Notes: a model not told the origin generated them from the letters alone. 52,472 bases of DNA from Acetobacterium sp. KB-1 (GCF_003260995.1 NZ_CP030040.1:3911367-3963838), one strand, 5' to 3'. Shown: positions 1 through 10,359, numbered from the stretch's first letter. Numbers and translations: made by a program.

Positions 1-3000
1 GATACGGTCAATAAGGATTCATCGAACATGAATGACTTTTACCGGATCGGCAATCAGGCGGTTTATCTGACCCCGGTTTCCAATTGGAATGGATGGGCTG
101 CCGGATCCCGACCATCGAACATCTCCGGATTGTTCTTTTCTAAGGAAAACAAGGTAGACACTCTGCTGGAGCTCCAGAGCAAAGGCGGGGATGTGAATGC
201 TTTGGATCCGGTGCAGCTTGCATCAGGTAGTGGTATTTATCTATTAAAGCCTCCTGTACAACCACCTTATGTCCCACAGCTCAGTGATGGCGATATTTAC
301 GACAACGGTGTTATTTATGGGGATTCAGTCGGCAGCATTACTAAGGTAGCTAATTATTTCAATAGCCTTGAAACGATCAATACCGTTCTCAATTTTTATG
401 CTGGGAAGCAAGGGGTTTCCAAGGAAGACCTTGTCAAAAACCTGGAGTTTACCATTGATAGCGAAACCCGGACCGGCTGGAATCCAAAAGGGATTTTACC
501 CGATGCAATCAGTGACAACCCCACCAATCAGGTGGAATGGCTGATCGTTTACGAGCCGGTGAGCATTGTCTATGTGAAGGATACGGCCCATCCGGGGTCT
601 TATTATGGTTATGCCTTATCAGCCACTGATTTTGCAGTTTCTCAGATCAAGCACCAGATGGACTGGCGTTATGATGAAACCCGTTGGACGGCCTGGGCCG
701 GACAACAGGCGGATGCCTGGAAGCCTAATGCCAATCGGCAGCATGTCTCCCGGTTGGCATTTCTGTTGATGGGAAACTCGGTGATTACGAATAATACCTG
801 GTATGGTTTGGCAGCCGGCTCCGGGGTGGATCAGAACGCTGCTATTCCGTTTAATCGCTGGTTTAGCGATCAACAGACTAAGTACGGCGGTTGGGGTATG
901 TCCCGCTGGATTAAACCAGCCGAATACAATAAGCCCCGGGATAACGATTTTCGGCCCAATACCGATGTTATTTTAAGCACACCGGTTTACTCAAATATCA
1001 ATGCGACACCCGGGAGTGAGCTGACGGTGACTTACAAGATCAACGGCGAAGTGATCGGTACCGATACGCTGGTAGCTCCAATGAAAACCGAGTCCTACAG
1101 CTATATCAAATGGCATACTCCGGATGTCAGTACAGTAACCAGCTATGATCTGGAAATGTCGATCTCACCCTATCCGGAAGGGACCATCAATTGTGGTGGA
1201 AATGAGTACACCCATCGGACGCTGACGATCCGGCCATTGGAAGAAAGCACCCCACCGGATCCGAAGGTGGGAGATACGATGCCAACCGATCTGCCGGCCA
1301 ATCTGGTACCGCCAACCAGTGTACCCGGGGAAGATACGGCTGATGAAACGGTAGCGCCGGTGATCAAATCGGTCAAGGCCGTCACAGAAGCACCGTACTA
1401 TAAGAATGAAACGATCAAAATTGAAGTGGTGACCAATCGGGCCACCAAAAATCTGACCTTTACCAATACGGATAGTGGCGTCGGGAAACAATTTGGTTCT
1501 GATTCCCTGGGTGACGGGATGCTGATCAGCCGGTCGGTCAATGAGCTTTCAAATGAAATCGTCTGGACGATTGAGTTTGTTCCGGCCAACCTGGGCGTCA
1601 ATCGTTATGCGTTTAAATCCCTCAATGCTGCTGCCGGCGAAAGTGAAGTGTATGCGTTTGATGTGGAGGTCGTGGTGGATCCGGATCTCCCGGTTATCTA
1701 TGATGTATTCATCAATCCGGTACAGGCCATTTATACCTTATATGAGGAAGTGATTAAAACACCGCTAACCTATGAGGTTTATTTTAATACCAACGGCGGG
1801 AATGAAATGGGTGCCCAGAGTGCCGAATACAATGCGCTGCTGCCGGAGCCTGGTCAACCGACCCGGGAAGGATATGCGTTTAAAGGGTGGTTTAAAGATC
1901 CTGGTTTTGCTTACCCCTGGAATTTTGAATCGGATCGGATCATGGGAGTCACCACACTCTATGCGAAGTGGGAAATAAACACCTATTTCGTCCATTTTGA
2001 TCCCCAGGGAGGAACGGATACCTTTAGCCCGATTACGGTGGAATATGGCTCAAATATTGAGGAACCAACACCAAGTCCAACCCGAAGCAATTACACATTT
2101 CTAGGCTGGTTTAAGGAGATTGGATGCAATACGCCATGGAACTTTACCGAAGATACCATTGCCGGCGACACCACGCTTTACGGGAAGTGGGATGCCACTG
2201 CCTTGACGGTCACATTTGATTCCCAGGGCGGAAGTCTTGTTGGTTCAATCAGTGCGGATTACAATATGATGATCACCAAGCCAAGTGACCCATTTAAGCC
2301 GGGCTTTACCTTTAAAGGCTGGTATCAGGAAGCAGCGTGTAACACCGTCTGGACATTTGCCAGTGATCGGGTACAGTCTGATTTAACGCTTTTTGCCAAG
2401 TGGGATGTTAATCTTTATACGGTGAGCTTTGATTCCCTGGGCGGGAGTGCCGTGCCGGCACAGACGGCGCAGAATGAGTCGGTCACACCAAAACCGGCCG
2501 ATCCGCTAAGAAGCGGGTATTCCTTCGGCGGTTGGTTTAAGGAAGATGCTTGCATTACTCCCTGGGATTTTGCGGTTGATAAAGTCACCCTGGATACGAC
2601 CCTGTTTGCCTTATGGACAGCGGATGAAGCAGCGATTGAATTTGTCACCAATAACGGAACCGACGTACCCAAAATGGTCGGTGCTACGGATCGGGAAATC
2701 CTCGATACCAGTATGCCGATAACGGTCCGTGATGGATATACCTTTAATGGCTGGTTTGCCAGTGCTGATTTCAGTGGGGATGTCGTGACAGCACTACCTG
2801 ATAAATATCCGGTCGATGGTTTAACCTACTATGCGAAATGGGAAGCCAACCCATCGGTGATTAGTTTTGAAGAAAATGGTGGAACGGAAATACCGGATTT
2901 AAATGGCGTCACCGATCAGGAAATAACTGATCGAACCATGCCGATGCAATACAGAGTTGGCTATACGCTAAGATGGTTTAAAGAAGCTGATTTTTCCGGT

Positions 3001-4662
3001 GAAGAAGTCAGTGAGCTACCAAAAAAATTCCCGGCTAATGGGATTACCTATTATGCCAAATGGGAAGCTAACCCATCGGTGATTAGTTTTGAAGAAAACC
3101 AGGGATCAGCAACACCGGATCTAAATGGTGTCACCGATCAGGAGATCACTGATCGAACCATGCCAGTGATTACTCGTGACGGGTACACGCAAAAAGGCTG
3201 GTTTAAAGAAGCTGATTTTTCCGGCGAAGAAGTCAGTGAGCTGCCAGAAAAATACCCGGTTGATGGGATTACCTATTATGCCAAATGGGAAGCTAACCCA
3301 TCGGTGATAAGTTTTGAAGAAAACCAGGGATCAGCAACACCAGACCTAAATGGTGTCACCGATCAGGCGATCACTAATCGAACCATGCCGGTGCTTACTC
3401 GTGACGGGTACACACAAAAAGGCTGGTTTAAAGAAGCTGATTTTTCCGGTGAAGAAGTCAGTGAGCTGCCAGAAAAATACCCGGTTGATGGGATTACCTA
3501 TTATGCCAAATGGGAAGCTAAGCCATCGATGATTAGTTTTGAAGAAAACCAGGGATCAGCAACACCGGATCTAAATGGTGTCACCGATCAGAAGATCACT
3601 GATCGAACCATGCCAGTGCTCACTCGTGACGGGTACACACAAAAAGGCTGGTTTAAAAAAGCTGATTTTTCCGGTCAAGAAGTCAGCGAGCTGCCAGAAA
3701 AATACCCGGTTGATGGGATTACCTATTATGCCAAATGGGAAGCTAACCCATCGGTGATTAGTTTTGAAGAAAACCAGGGATCAGCAACACCGGATCTAAA
3801 TGGTGTCACCGATCAGGCGATCACTAATCGAGCAATGCCAGTGCTTACTCGTGACGGGTACACACAAAAAGGGTGGTTTAAAGAAGCTGATTTTTCCGGT
3901 GACGAAGTCAGTGAGCTGCCAGTAAAATACCCGGTTGATGGGATTACCTATTATGCCAAATGGAGTATTAATCCTACTTCAGAACAAATCATAAATTTAT
4001 CAGCACGATCATATCCAACACAAACACATTCTATTACAATAAATGATTTATATGAATTTAAAAACGTTACTTCCAATCAAGGTGAAGTTACTGTCAATAG
4101 TGTTATTGGTAATACCATTACTGTTACTTTATCAGGTGGTATATCTGATACAACGGGTGTAGTAAGCGGTTCATATACACCAGCACAAACGAAAACCGAA
4201 TCAACAACAAAATCATCGACAGGATCAGATACAACACCATCAAGTGTTTCCTATAATTCTGGTGGCTATAGTGGTACTTTGAATAAGTACAATACGACAA
4301 GTACCGAAGTACAAACCGGTGGTAGTTATACACCAGCTGATAGTAGGTATCAAACTTTTGAATCACATTTTCCCAAGGCAGACATTGAAAGCGGAGCAAC
4401 ACACGTAACAGGTCTTGTCGTATATGGGCCAGATAGCGGAGGCTATAAAGGCCCTTTATATTCGAAATCAACAACAGATATGGGTACATACATAAAGGTA
4501 ATTTACGGTGGTACAGTAACTAAACCAGCGGTTGATACAAGAACGTACCGCACTGATTATACAGCATACTATAGTGGAACAGTAACTAAACCAGCGGTTG
4601 ATACAAGGGTTTATGGCCCTTATTATAGATATCAACTAAATGTATCGTACATTAAAGATTAA
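1..4662 (+). CDS. Giant surface protein with Listeria-Bacteroides repeats (5' end outside window)
   Basis: The frame is open from base 1, and the first ATG at 28 has no signal peptide behind it, so the true start probably lies upstream. About 580 residues of unrecognised, Ig-like or carbohydrate-binding-like sequence come first. Then follow four InlB B-repeat (Listeria-Bacteroides, Flg_new) units at about 1765-2620, each with the pattern GWF/Y-K-x(7-9)-W-x-F...TTLYAKW. After a diverged unit, near-identical 75-residue repeats run to about 3970. The last 230 residues are Ser/Thr/Gly/Tyr-rich and more AT-rich, with the motif GTVTKPAVDTR twice. I see no LPXTG anchor. Such repeats are typical of secreted adhesins and internalin-like proteins; the ligand is unknown. 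The next two complete surface genes have signal peptides, so this is probably one surface-protein cluster. Confidence 0.88.
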   Translation, partial: DTVNKDSSNMNDFYRIGNQAVYLTPVSNWNGWAAGSRPSNISGLFFSKENKVDTLLELQSKGGDVNALDPVQLASGSGIYLLKPPVQPPYVPQLSDGDIYDNGVIYGDSVGSITKVANYFNSLETINTVLNFYAGKQGVSKEDLVKNLEFTIDSETRTGWNPKGILPDAISDNPTNQVEWLIVYEPVSIVYVKDTAHPGSYYGYALSATDFAVSQIKHQMDWRYDETRWTAWAGQQADAWKPNANRQHVSRLAFLLMGNSVITNNTWYGLAAGSGVDQNAAIPFNRWFSDQQTKYGGWGMSRWIKPAEYNKPRDNDFRPNTDVILSTPVYSNINATPGSELTVTYKINGEVIGTDTLVAPMKTESYSYIKWHTPDVSTVTSYDLEMSISPYPEGTINCGGNEYTHRTLTIRPLEESTPPDPKVGDTMPTDLPANLVPPTSVPGEDTADETVAPVIKSVKAVTEAPYYKNETIKIEVVTNRATKNLTFTNTDSGVGKQFGSDSLGDGMLISRSVNELSNEIVWTIEFVPANLGVNRYAFKSLNAAAGESEVYAFDVEVVVDPDLPVIYDVFINPVQAIYTLYEEVIKTPLTYEVYFNTNGGNEMGAQSAEYNALLPEPGQPTREGYAFKGWFKDPGFAYPWNFESDRIMGVTTLYAKWEINTYFVHFDPQGGTDTFSPITVEYGSNIEEPTPSPTRSNYTFLGWFKEIGCNTPWNFTEDTIAGDTTLYGKWDATALTVTFDSQGGSLVGSISADYNMMITKPSDPFKPGFTFKGWYQEAACNTVWTFASDRVQSDLTLFAKWDVNLYTVSFDSLGGSAVPAQTAQNESVTPKPADPLRSGYSFGGWFKEDACITPWDFAVDKVTLDTTLFALWTADEAAIEFVTNNGTDVPKMVGATDREILDTSMPITVRDGYTFNGWFASADFSGDVVTALPDKYPVDGLTYYAKWEANPSVISFEENGGTEIPDLNGVTDQEITDRTMPMQYRVGYTLRWFKEADFSGEEVSELPKKFPANGITYYAKWEANPSVISFEENQGSATPDLNGVTDQEITDRTMPVITRDGYTQKGWFKEADFSGEEVSELPEKYPVDGITYYAKWEANPSVISFEENQGSATPDLNGVTDQAITNRTMPVLTRDGYTQKGWFKEADFSGEEVSELPEKYPVDGITYYAKWEAKPSMISFEENQGSATPDLNGVTDQKITDRTMPVLTRDGYTQKGWFKKADFSGQEVSELPEKYPVDGITYYAKWEANPSVISFEENQGSATPDLNGVTDQAITNRAMPVLTRDGYTQKGWFKEADFSGDEVSELPVKYPVDGITYYAKWSINPTSEQIINLSARSYPTQTHSITINDLYEFKNVTSNQGEVTVNSVIGNTITVTLSGGISDTTGVVSGSYTPAQTKTESTTKSSTGSDTTPSSVSYNSGGYSGTLNKYNTTSTEVQTGGSYTPADSRYQTFESHFPKADIESGATHVTGLVVYGPDSGGYKGPLYSKSTTDMGTYIKVIYGGTVTKPAVDTRTYRTDYTAYYSGTVTKPAVDTRVYGPYYRYQLNVSYIKD
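2849..3970 (+). repeat. 225-bp in-frame tandem repeats
   Basis: Copies begin at about 2849 (222 bp, diverged), 3071, 3296, 3521 and 3746, the last four exactly 225 bp apart. Each encodes a 75-residue unit beginning NPSVISFEEN and ending GITYYAKWEA. The last four copies differ at only a few positions per unit, which suggests recent duplication or gene conversion. Copy number should be unstable. Confidence 0.93.
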
Positions 4663-4735
4663 CTGAGTTATTCCATATATTCAATTTGGGATAATTTTTA
4701 TAAAGAATACACTAATGAGTACAATAGGAGGATTT

Positions 4736-6805
4736 ATGAAAAATATAAAACGTAATAACAGATTAATAATGGCAGCGGGCGTATTAATTTTGATTGTATT
4801 GACAACAACAGCTTTTAAAACAAATGACTATGCTGAACAATTAGGAGTTGAATATCGAGGTCATGTTCAAAATAAAGGGGACTTTCCAAAACCACAAGGA
4901 AGCTACATCCCGGGACCAGAAGCATTAGGAACACGTGGAGAAGGATTGCGGATAGAAGGTCTTTGGATTAATTTAACAGGCGATGTTCCTAAAAATGCGG
5001 GAATTACTTATCAAGTACACGTACAAAATGAAGGATGGATGACCCCAGTTACAACAAACGAATTTGCTGGAACCGAAGGACTTGGGCAAAGGATCGAATC
5101 AATTAAAATTGATCTCGTTAATTTACCAGATTATGATGTTTATTATCGGGGGCATGTTCAAAATCGTGGAAATATACCAGTTGTAAATGCCAATCAATGG
5201 GGATGGGTTAAAAATGGAGCTGAACTTGGAACAACTGGTTCATCCCTCAGATTAGAAGAAATTCAAATAAAAATTGTTAAGAAAAATGATGATGGTGTAG
5301 TATTTGATCAACCGGGAGTCTATGATCATAAAACAGGACATGAAAAAATTCAAGGCAATGCGATTGTTAAATCAAAAGATGTTATTTTGCAAAATGTTAG
5401 TATAGATGGCGATTTGATAATTGATAAAGCCGTTGGCGAAGGGGATGTTACACTTGATAATGTTACAGTTTCAGGCGAAACGCATATACGTGGTGGTGGC
5501 CATGATAGTATTCATCTAAACGGTGGTAGTTATAATAAATTCACGATTGAAAAAACAGCAAACAATATTGGTATTGAAGCTAATGCTGTTAATGATTTGG
5601 AAATACTTATTTCTGAAGATGCCAACGATAAAACCTTTACGTTTGAAGGTGCATTTAAACTTATTACGGTCGAAGCAGCGAGAGCCACAGTAAACATTAA
5701 AGATAATACAACTGTGGAAAGTATTCTAGTTAATAAAAACGCTAGTGATTGTAAAATGTATTTAAGTCACAATGCTGAAATCAATCAAGCAGTTTTAAAT
5801 GCCAATGCTGTAATTACAGGTGAGGGAAACATTATCAATGCTGAAATTAAAGCGGATGATATCATCCTTGTAAAAGAGCCTCAAAATATGAGTGTAGATC
5901 CGAATATTAAAGAACCGCAAATTGATCCTGACTATGGTTCTTCTATGCCTGAAAAAAAAGAGACAATATTTATAATTACTAATTCCTCGGAAGTGAGTCT
6001 TGTTTTTACTATTTATGAATTAGTAAATGGGAGAGATGAAGCGAGTATTCCAGATTTAACAATAAATGATTTTGAATTAATAAAAGACAATGGATTATTC
6101 AAACCGAAGGACACAATTAATGATCTTGTACTTGTAAAAGATCATTACAATGCCAATTCATATATTATAAGAAACAAAGAGTTGCTCGATAATTTTGAAC
6201 CAGGGCGGTATAACTTAAACTTTAGCAAAGAAGGGTATGCTAAAAAATCCGTTGGTTTTGAAGTTGATAAACTAGATTCTAAGTTCATACTAAAAGAAAT
6301 GTTAAATCAAATTATGTATGTGCCAGTATCCAAAGATGGGTTGGACATATCAATAGAAGATATGTGGACAACACAAGAAATAAGAACAACTATGGAAGAA
6401 GCGGAGCAAACAGTAAAAAATGTTTTAGCAGATGAAAATGTGACTGAAGATATTGTTTTTGAAACAATAACAGCTACTCAAACAGCGATAAATAACTATA
6501 ATAATGCAAAGCAAAAAGGTTTAAAAGGCCTATCCGATAAAGAAAAAGTCGCTAATGATGTTTTATTTCTTCAAATGAATCACTATTTTATTCCAATAGA
6601 ATATAAAACAAGCATGGAAACGAGAATAGCTTATTTACAGCAACGCATTGATCAATTAATACAAGAAAACTTAAATGGTATCGATACTTTTAATGGTTCA
6701 AATATATTAGTTGGATTTGATAAAAACTTTGGATATTTCATAAAAGCAACTTATGGAAGTTACACAAGTGAATTTAACAACATTACCGTAAAGGAAGAAT
6801 ACTAA
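4736..6805 (+). CDS. Secreted ChW-repeat protein
   Basis: I chose ATG 4736 over ATG 4715 because AGGAGG lies just before it and the product then begins with a signal peptide or membrane anchor (KNIKRNNRLIMAAGVLILIV). Residues about 35-180 hold three Clostridium-type hydrophobic-W (ChW) repeats with the pattern Y-x-x-HVQN-x-G...LGTxGxxLRIExxxI. The middle (about 190-370) looks like a repetitive beta-solenoid, and the C-terminal part is helical. ChW repeats are found in surface proteins of solventogenic and acetogenic Clostridia and are thought to bind wall or extracellular polymers. Nothing catalytic is visible. It is AT-rich, like the tail of the preceding gene. Confidence 0.85.
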   Translation: MKNIKRNNRLIMAAGVLILIVLTTTAFKTNDYAEQLGVEYRGHVQNKGDFPKPQGSYIPGPEALGTRGEGLRIEGLWINLTGDVPKNAGITYQVHVQNEGWMTPVTTNEFAGTEGLGQRIESIKIDLVNLPDYDVYYRGHVQNRGNIPVVNANQWGWVKNGAELGTTGSSLRLEEIQIKIVKKNDDGVVFDQPGVYDHKTGHEKIQGNAIVKSKDVILQNVSIDGDLIIDKAVGEGDVTLDNVTVSGETHIRGGGHDSIHLNGGSYNKFTIEKTANNIGIEANAVNDLEILISEDANDKTFTFEGAFKLITVEAARATVNIKDNTTVESILVNKNASDCKMYLSHNAEINQAVLNANAVITGEGNIINAEIKADDIILVKEPQNMSVDPNIKEPQIDPDYGSSMPEKKETIFIITNSSEVSLVFTIYELVNGRDEASIPDLTINDFELIKDNGLFKPKDTINDLVLVKDHYNANSYIIRNKELLDNFEPGRYNLNFSKEGYAKKSVGFEVDKLDSKFILKEMLNQIMYVPVSKDGLDISIEDMWTTQEIRTTMEEAEQTVKNVLADENVTEDIVFETITATQTAINNYNNAKQKGLKGLSDKEKVANDVLFLQMNHYFIPIEYKTSMETRIAYLQQRIDQLIQENLNGIDTFNGSNILVGFDKNFGYFIKATYGSYTSEFNNITVKEEY

Positions 6806-6822
6806 AAAGTGTAAAAGACTAA

Positions 6823-7044
6823 GAGGGTTATCAATATCCAATATTTACAGATAATGCTTCACGAATCAAGAAATTGAATTCAAGTAGTGCTTCTTGGTGG
6901 TTGAGATCACCTTATTATAACTCAGAGTATGGTGCATATAGTTCATTTGCGATAGTACTTAACACTGGTTCAAATTCTTATGTGACGGCTCCTTTTATGG
7001 GTAGTGTTGCATTTGGTTTCTGTTTTGGAAATGCACCTAATTAA
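6823..7044 (+). pseudogene. 3' remnant of a DUF6273-like surface gene
   Basis: An open stretch without a plausible start encodes about 73 residues containing SWWLRSP and ending VAFGFCFGNAPN before TAA. The WWLRSP...(V/F)G(V/F)(R/C) layout is that of the C-terminal part of DUF6273 domains, common in clostridial surface and lipoprotein genes. Only this tail survives, so the rest was deleted or replaced, probably when the neighbouring surface genes were rearranged. Family assignment is from recognition alone. Confidence 0.6.
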
Positions 7045-7156
7045 ATAGTATCTTCTAAATCTGCCGAAATTAACGCCTTAACCGATCCATCAACCTTTCG
7101 CCGGCGGGTTTTAAGATGCAGTAGGAAAGACAAGACAAGACAAAATAATAAACCAA

Positions 7157-7200
7157 AAGAAGTGATCGAGATAAAGTTAATACTTGATCACTTCTTTTTT
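7157..7200 (+). terminator. Rho-independent-like hairpin before the dockerin-like gene
   Basis: AAGAAGTGATC (7157-7167) pairs with GATCACTTCTT (7186-7196), followed by a T run. The ribosome site of the next gene begins at 7201, so this hairpin could terminate upstream transcription or act as a leader attenuator for the following gene. Confidence 0.65.
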
Positions 7201-7215
7201 AGGAAGGAGACATTA

Positions 7216-9342
7216 ATGATTAAAAAGCGAACCGTCCTTATAGCATTAGTGCTTTTATTGACTCTGTCGATTATTTCTCCCAGCGTCCAAGCTGAAGGTG
7301 CCAAGGCTTTTATCGGTACATCTGGAACATCAGAGGATAATATCACAATTTCAATCACCTCCAATAAAGACGTTGATCAGATCCTGATTAACTCTGGGAC
7401 GGGTGAGTTTCTGCTAACCCCACAAACCGAATACAGTGATGAGCAATTAAAAGGAAATAACCAGGTAATGGATATGAATGGTGATCTTCAGGTTAATTCT
7501 GAGGATTACGATATTTTAAAAGCTCATGTCGATGGTGGCTGCAAAGATTACACTGCCAGAGAGCGGTGTCCCCATTGCGGAGCAGCTGATGTAAATGATG
7601 ATGGGGTCATCGATAATAAAGATCTGGAAATGCTGCAAAGCCATCTGGATGGCAAATGTCAGATGCAGGATTGCTATTTCCAAGGTACCCGGATTAATCG
7701 TAAAAATGATCCAGATGATCCGAATCGCTACATTTGGTCATTTAGTTATACGCCGACTATCCGGGGAACGGATCACATGAGCTTTAAACCACAGTCAATG
7801 ACATCAACCGGATTACGCACCGGCGAACAAAAAGAATTGTCGATCAAGGCCGAAGAATTTAAAAACCCGGAGATCATTCGTACTGGCGTAGTACCAAATC
7901 AGAATAAATACCTGATCAATACACCGGTTAAGGTCTATGCGGTTACACCGCTTGAAACGGATCAAGTGATCTTTAAAACAAACAGTGCCACCTTTGTGGT
8001 CAATACTCCGGAATCAATTGATTATGTCAAAGCTGAAAAAACCTGGAGTAAAACCTATAATCCGGGGACTGCCGGCAATGAGAATATTAAAATTACCGGT
8101 CAGGGACAACAGTCAGGAGGTACCTATCTGGATAGTGCGGTGCCGGTCGATTTTACCGAGTGGATCGTCGATCCCCAGGTATTGAGTACCTCCAACAGTG
8201 TGAAAACCCACTCCTACTCCTGGACAACCTCCAGCACCGATGCTGAAGGGAAGGTGACAATAACCACCCATACCTATTACTGGTATACCATCACCGTCAC
8301 CGCCATAGCCAATCCGGATACGGAGTATGTAGTATTTAATACCCCGGGGGGAGCGGTGACCGACAACAGTTATTCTGTATCCGGCAGCAACCGGATATTT
8401 TCAACCACCTGGGACAGCACCAACAGCGGAGAGAGTGCATCAGCTTCGGCCTTTTGCTATATCAGTGAAAAACCGGTGATTAAAAACAAATATCGGGTCA
8501 ACTTCGATCCGCAAAGTGGGAGTCAGATCGCACCGATTACCACCGAGTATAATACCTTGATTACAAAGCCAACGGATCCGGTCCGTTACGGCCATACCTT
8601 TTCCGGATGGTACAAGGAAGCCCGATGTATCAATGCCTTTGATTTCAATAGCGACAGGATCCGGGGAACAACCACCTTGTTTGCCAAGTGGACGATCAAT
8701 GATTATCAGGTCAGCTTTGATTCCCAGGGAGGCAGTGCATGCGCTTCAGTCACGACCAAATATGACTCGACGATCAATCCGCCAACTCAGCCGATCCGAA
8801 ATAATTTCGTGTTTGGAGGATGGTTTAGGGATGCCGGGTATACAAGCCCCTGGAATTTCACCATTGACAAGGTTACGGGGGATACAACTCTCAAAGCAAA
8901 ATGGATACCGGTGGTTTATAAAGTTACCTTTAACACCAAAGGCGGAAATGAGATCCCGGCTATCGGGGTGAATTATGACAGTACCTTACCGGCAATTACC
9001 CCACCGGTTTTGACTGGATATTCATTTTCGGGGTGGTTTAAAGACAGCGGGTGTACCCAGGAATGGAAAGTGGCCAGTGACCGGATTACCGGGCCGGTGA
9101 AGCTTTACGCCAAATGGTCAATCAATCAGTATCAGATCAGTTTTGATTCCATGGGAGGAAGTGCGGTGAACACAATTAGTACCAACTACAAAACCCTGAT
9201 CACCCCGCCTGATCCACCAAGTCGTGACGGTTTTGCCTTTGTGGGCTGGTATAAGGATTTCGGCTGTACCAATCCCTGGCGGTTTGATGCCTATCCGGTT
9301 TATGAAGATACCAAACTGTATGCCAAATGGAAAGCGGATTGA
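7216..9342 (+). CDS. Secreted protein with dockerin-like module and Listeria-Bacteroides repeats
   Basis: ATG 7216 follows AGGAAGGAG and opens a clear signal peptide (KKRTVLIALVLLLTL...SVQA). Residues about 75-150 carry two calcium-loop motifs, DMNGDLQVNSED and DVNDDGVIDNKD, separated by a Cys-rich spacer, as in a type I dockerin, though internal rather than terminal. A beta-rich region follows, then four Listeria-Bacteroides repeats (about 8480-9336) ending ...LYAKWKAD at the C-terminus. No sortase motif is seen. Dockerins bind cohesins, so it may assemble with a cohesin-bearing partner; none is in this window. It is preceded by a hairpin and followed after 29 bp by another secreted-protein gene, probably in one operon. 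Confidence 0.87.
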   Translation: MIKKRTVLIALVLLLTLSIISPSVQAEGAKAFIGTSGTSEDNITISITSNKDVDQILINSGTGEFLLTPQTEYSDEQLKGNNQVMDMNGDLQVNSEDYDILKAHVDGGCKDYTARERCPHCGAADVNDDGVIDNKDLEMLQSHLDGKCQMQDCYFQGTRINRKNDPDDPNRYIWSFSYTPTIRGTDHMSFKPQSMTSTGLRTGEQKELSIKAEEFKNPEIIRTGVVPNQNKYLINTPVKVYAVTPLETDQVIFKTNSATFVVNTPESIDYVKAEKTWSKTYNPGTAGNENIKITGQGQQSGGTYLDSAVPVDFTEWIVDPQVLSTSNSVKTHSYSWTTSSTDAEGKVTITTHTYYWYTITVTAIANPDTEYVVFNTPGGAVTDNSYSVSGSNRIFSTTWDSTNSGESASASAFCYISEKPVIKNKYRVNFDPQSGSQIAPITTEYNTLITKPTDPVRYGHTFSGWYKEARCINAFDFNSDRIRGTTTLFAKWTINDYQVSFDSQGGSACASVTTKYDSTINPPTQPIRNNFVFGGWFRDAGYTSPWNFTIDKVTGDTTLKAKWIPVVYKVTFNTKGGNEIPAIGVNYDSTLPAITPPVLTGYSFSGWFKDSGCTQEWKVASDRITGPVKLYAKWSINQYQISFDSMGGSAVNTISTNYKTLITPPDPPSRDGFAFVGWYKDFGCTNPWRFDAYPVYEDTKLYAKWKAD

Positions 9343-9371
9343 TTTCTTTTTCAATCACCAAGGAGGAAAAA

Positions 9372-10349
9372 ATGAATATAACGAAGCGGTTTAGCAGGGT
9401 TTTTACCCTGCTTTATTTATTGGGATGGTTTATACTGCCAACCCCGGTTTTTGCCCACGATACCATTACAACCAATCAGATTACGGCGATCCAGGACTCG
9501 GAAAAGACCTTTACCATCACGGTTGGCCATCTGAATGCTGCCAACGGTATTGCCGGTCTGACCTGTAAGGTCTGGAGTGCAGCCGGGAGCCAGGATGATG
9601 TGAAGACCGAAGCAATGATACAAAATGGCGATGGTTCTTATACCTATACCGTCGACATGGAAAAGGATCATAGTATTGAGGATGTGGCCAAGGTTAAGCA
9701 TTATGACAAGGGCATGTATTACATTGAAATTTATGGAGTGGATAATGGCGGAGTCACCGGACTGGTGGATTCCACCTATCTTGTGATCCGATCCGATGCC
9801 AATGAATGGAAACGCCACAGCTATGATGGCTCAAACTTTCATGAAGATACCTATCGGGCGATCCTGACAGTAACGCCAGAGATTAAAAACGGAACCCAGG
9901 AAGCCAACAGCGGGGCCAGTTTTAAATCCGGTTATGGTTATGCCCTGAATTTAAGCACAACCGTAGCCAGTAACGCCGATGTGGTAGCGGATCGATGGTT
10001 AGCCGGGGCACAGAATGCCAGTACGGTTTTTCCGGAGTTTAATTTTAAAACCGGGGTCACGACTAACGGCAGTTTTAATCAGTTTAATCGCCTGTCCGAC
10101 TGCATGGGGATTACAAATAACAGCAATCTGTCAAATTCAGTGCTGGAATTAAAAACAAATCCGTTCTCGGCCAGCAGTGCCCGGGTGCATTTTACCCCGC
10201 TCTGGTTTCCGGACAACACGGAGTACGCGGTTTATTCAGAGGTATTCGATGCCTGGACGCCAGGGGGGATGCTGGGGACAGCGACCACCAACAGCGTTAA
10301 CATCAACGGAACAGTATATGACGATTGGCAGGTTAATAATAAAAAATAA
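9372..10349 (+). CDS. Secreted protein with GBS-Bsp-like repeat
   Basis: ATG 9372 is preceded by AGGAGG and starts a signal peptide (RVFTLLYLLGWFILPTPVFA|HD). Residues about 40-125 resemble the GBS-Bsp-like repeat: a beta domain with VWS...DDVKT...GDGSYTYTVDMEKDH...GMYYIEIYGVDNGG. The rest (about 190 residues) is unrecognised and beta-rich. Such repeats sit in wall-associated proteins and amidases, but no catalytic domain is present. It follows the dockerin-like gene closely and is only 10 bp from the next gene. Confidence 0.82.
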   Translation: MNITKRFSRVFTLLYLLGWFILPTPVFAHDTITTNQITAIQDSEKTFTITVGHLNAANGIAGLTCKVWSAAGSQDDVKTEAMIQNGDGSYTYTVDMEKDHSIEDVAKVKHYDKGMYYIEIYGVDNGGVTGLVDSTYLVIRSDANEWKRHSYDGSNFHEDTYRAILTVTPEIKNGTQEANSGASFKSGYGYALNLSTTVASNADVVADRWLAGAQNASTVFPEFNFKTGVTTNGSFNQFNRLSDCMGITNNSNLSNSVLELKTNPFSASSARVHFTPLWFPDNTEYAVYSEVFDAWTPGGMLGTATTNSVNINGTVYDDWQVNNKK

Positions 10350-10359
10350 GGGGGTGCCG

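Noticed and set aside
4124-4489. 121-aa minus-strand frame inside the giant surface gene
   Set aside because: Low-complexity Leu/Tyr-rich antisense shadow of a Ser/Thr/Tyr-rich coding region.
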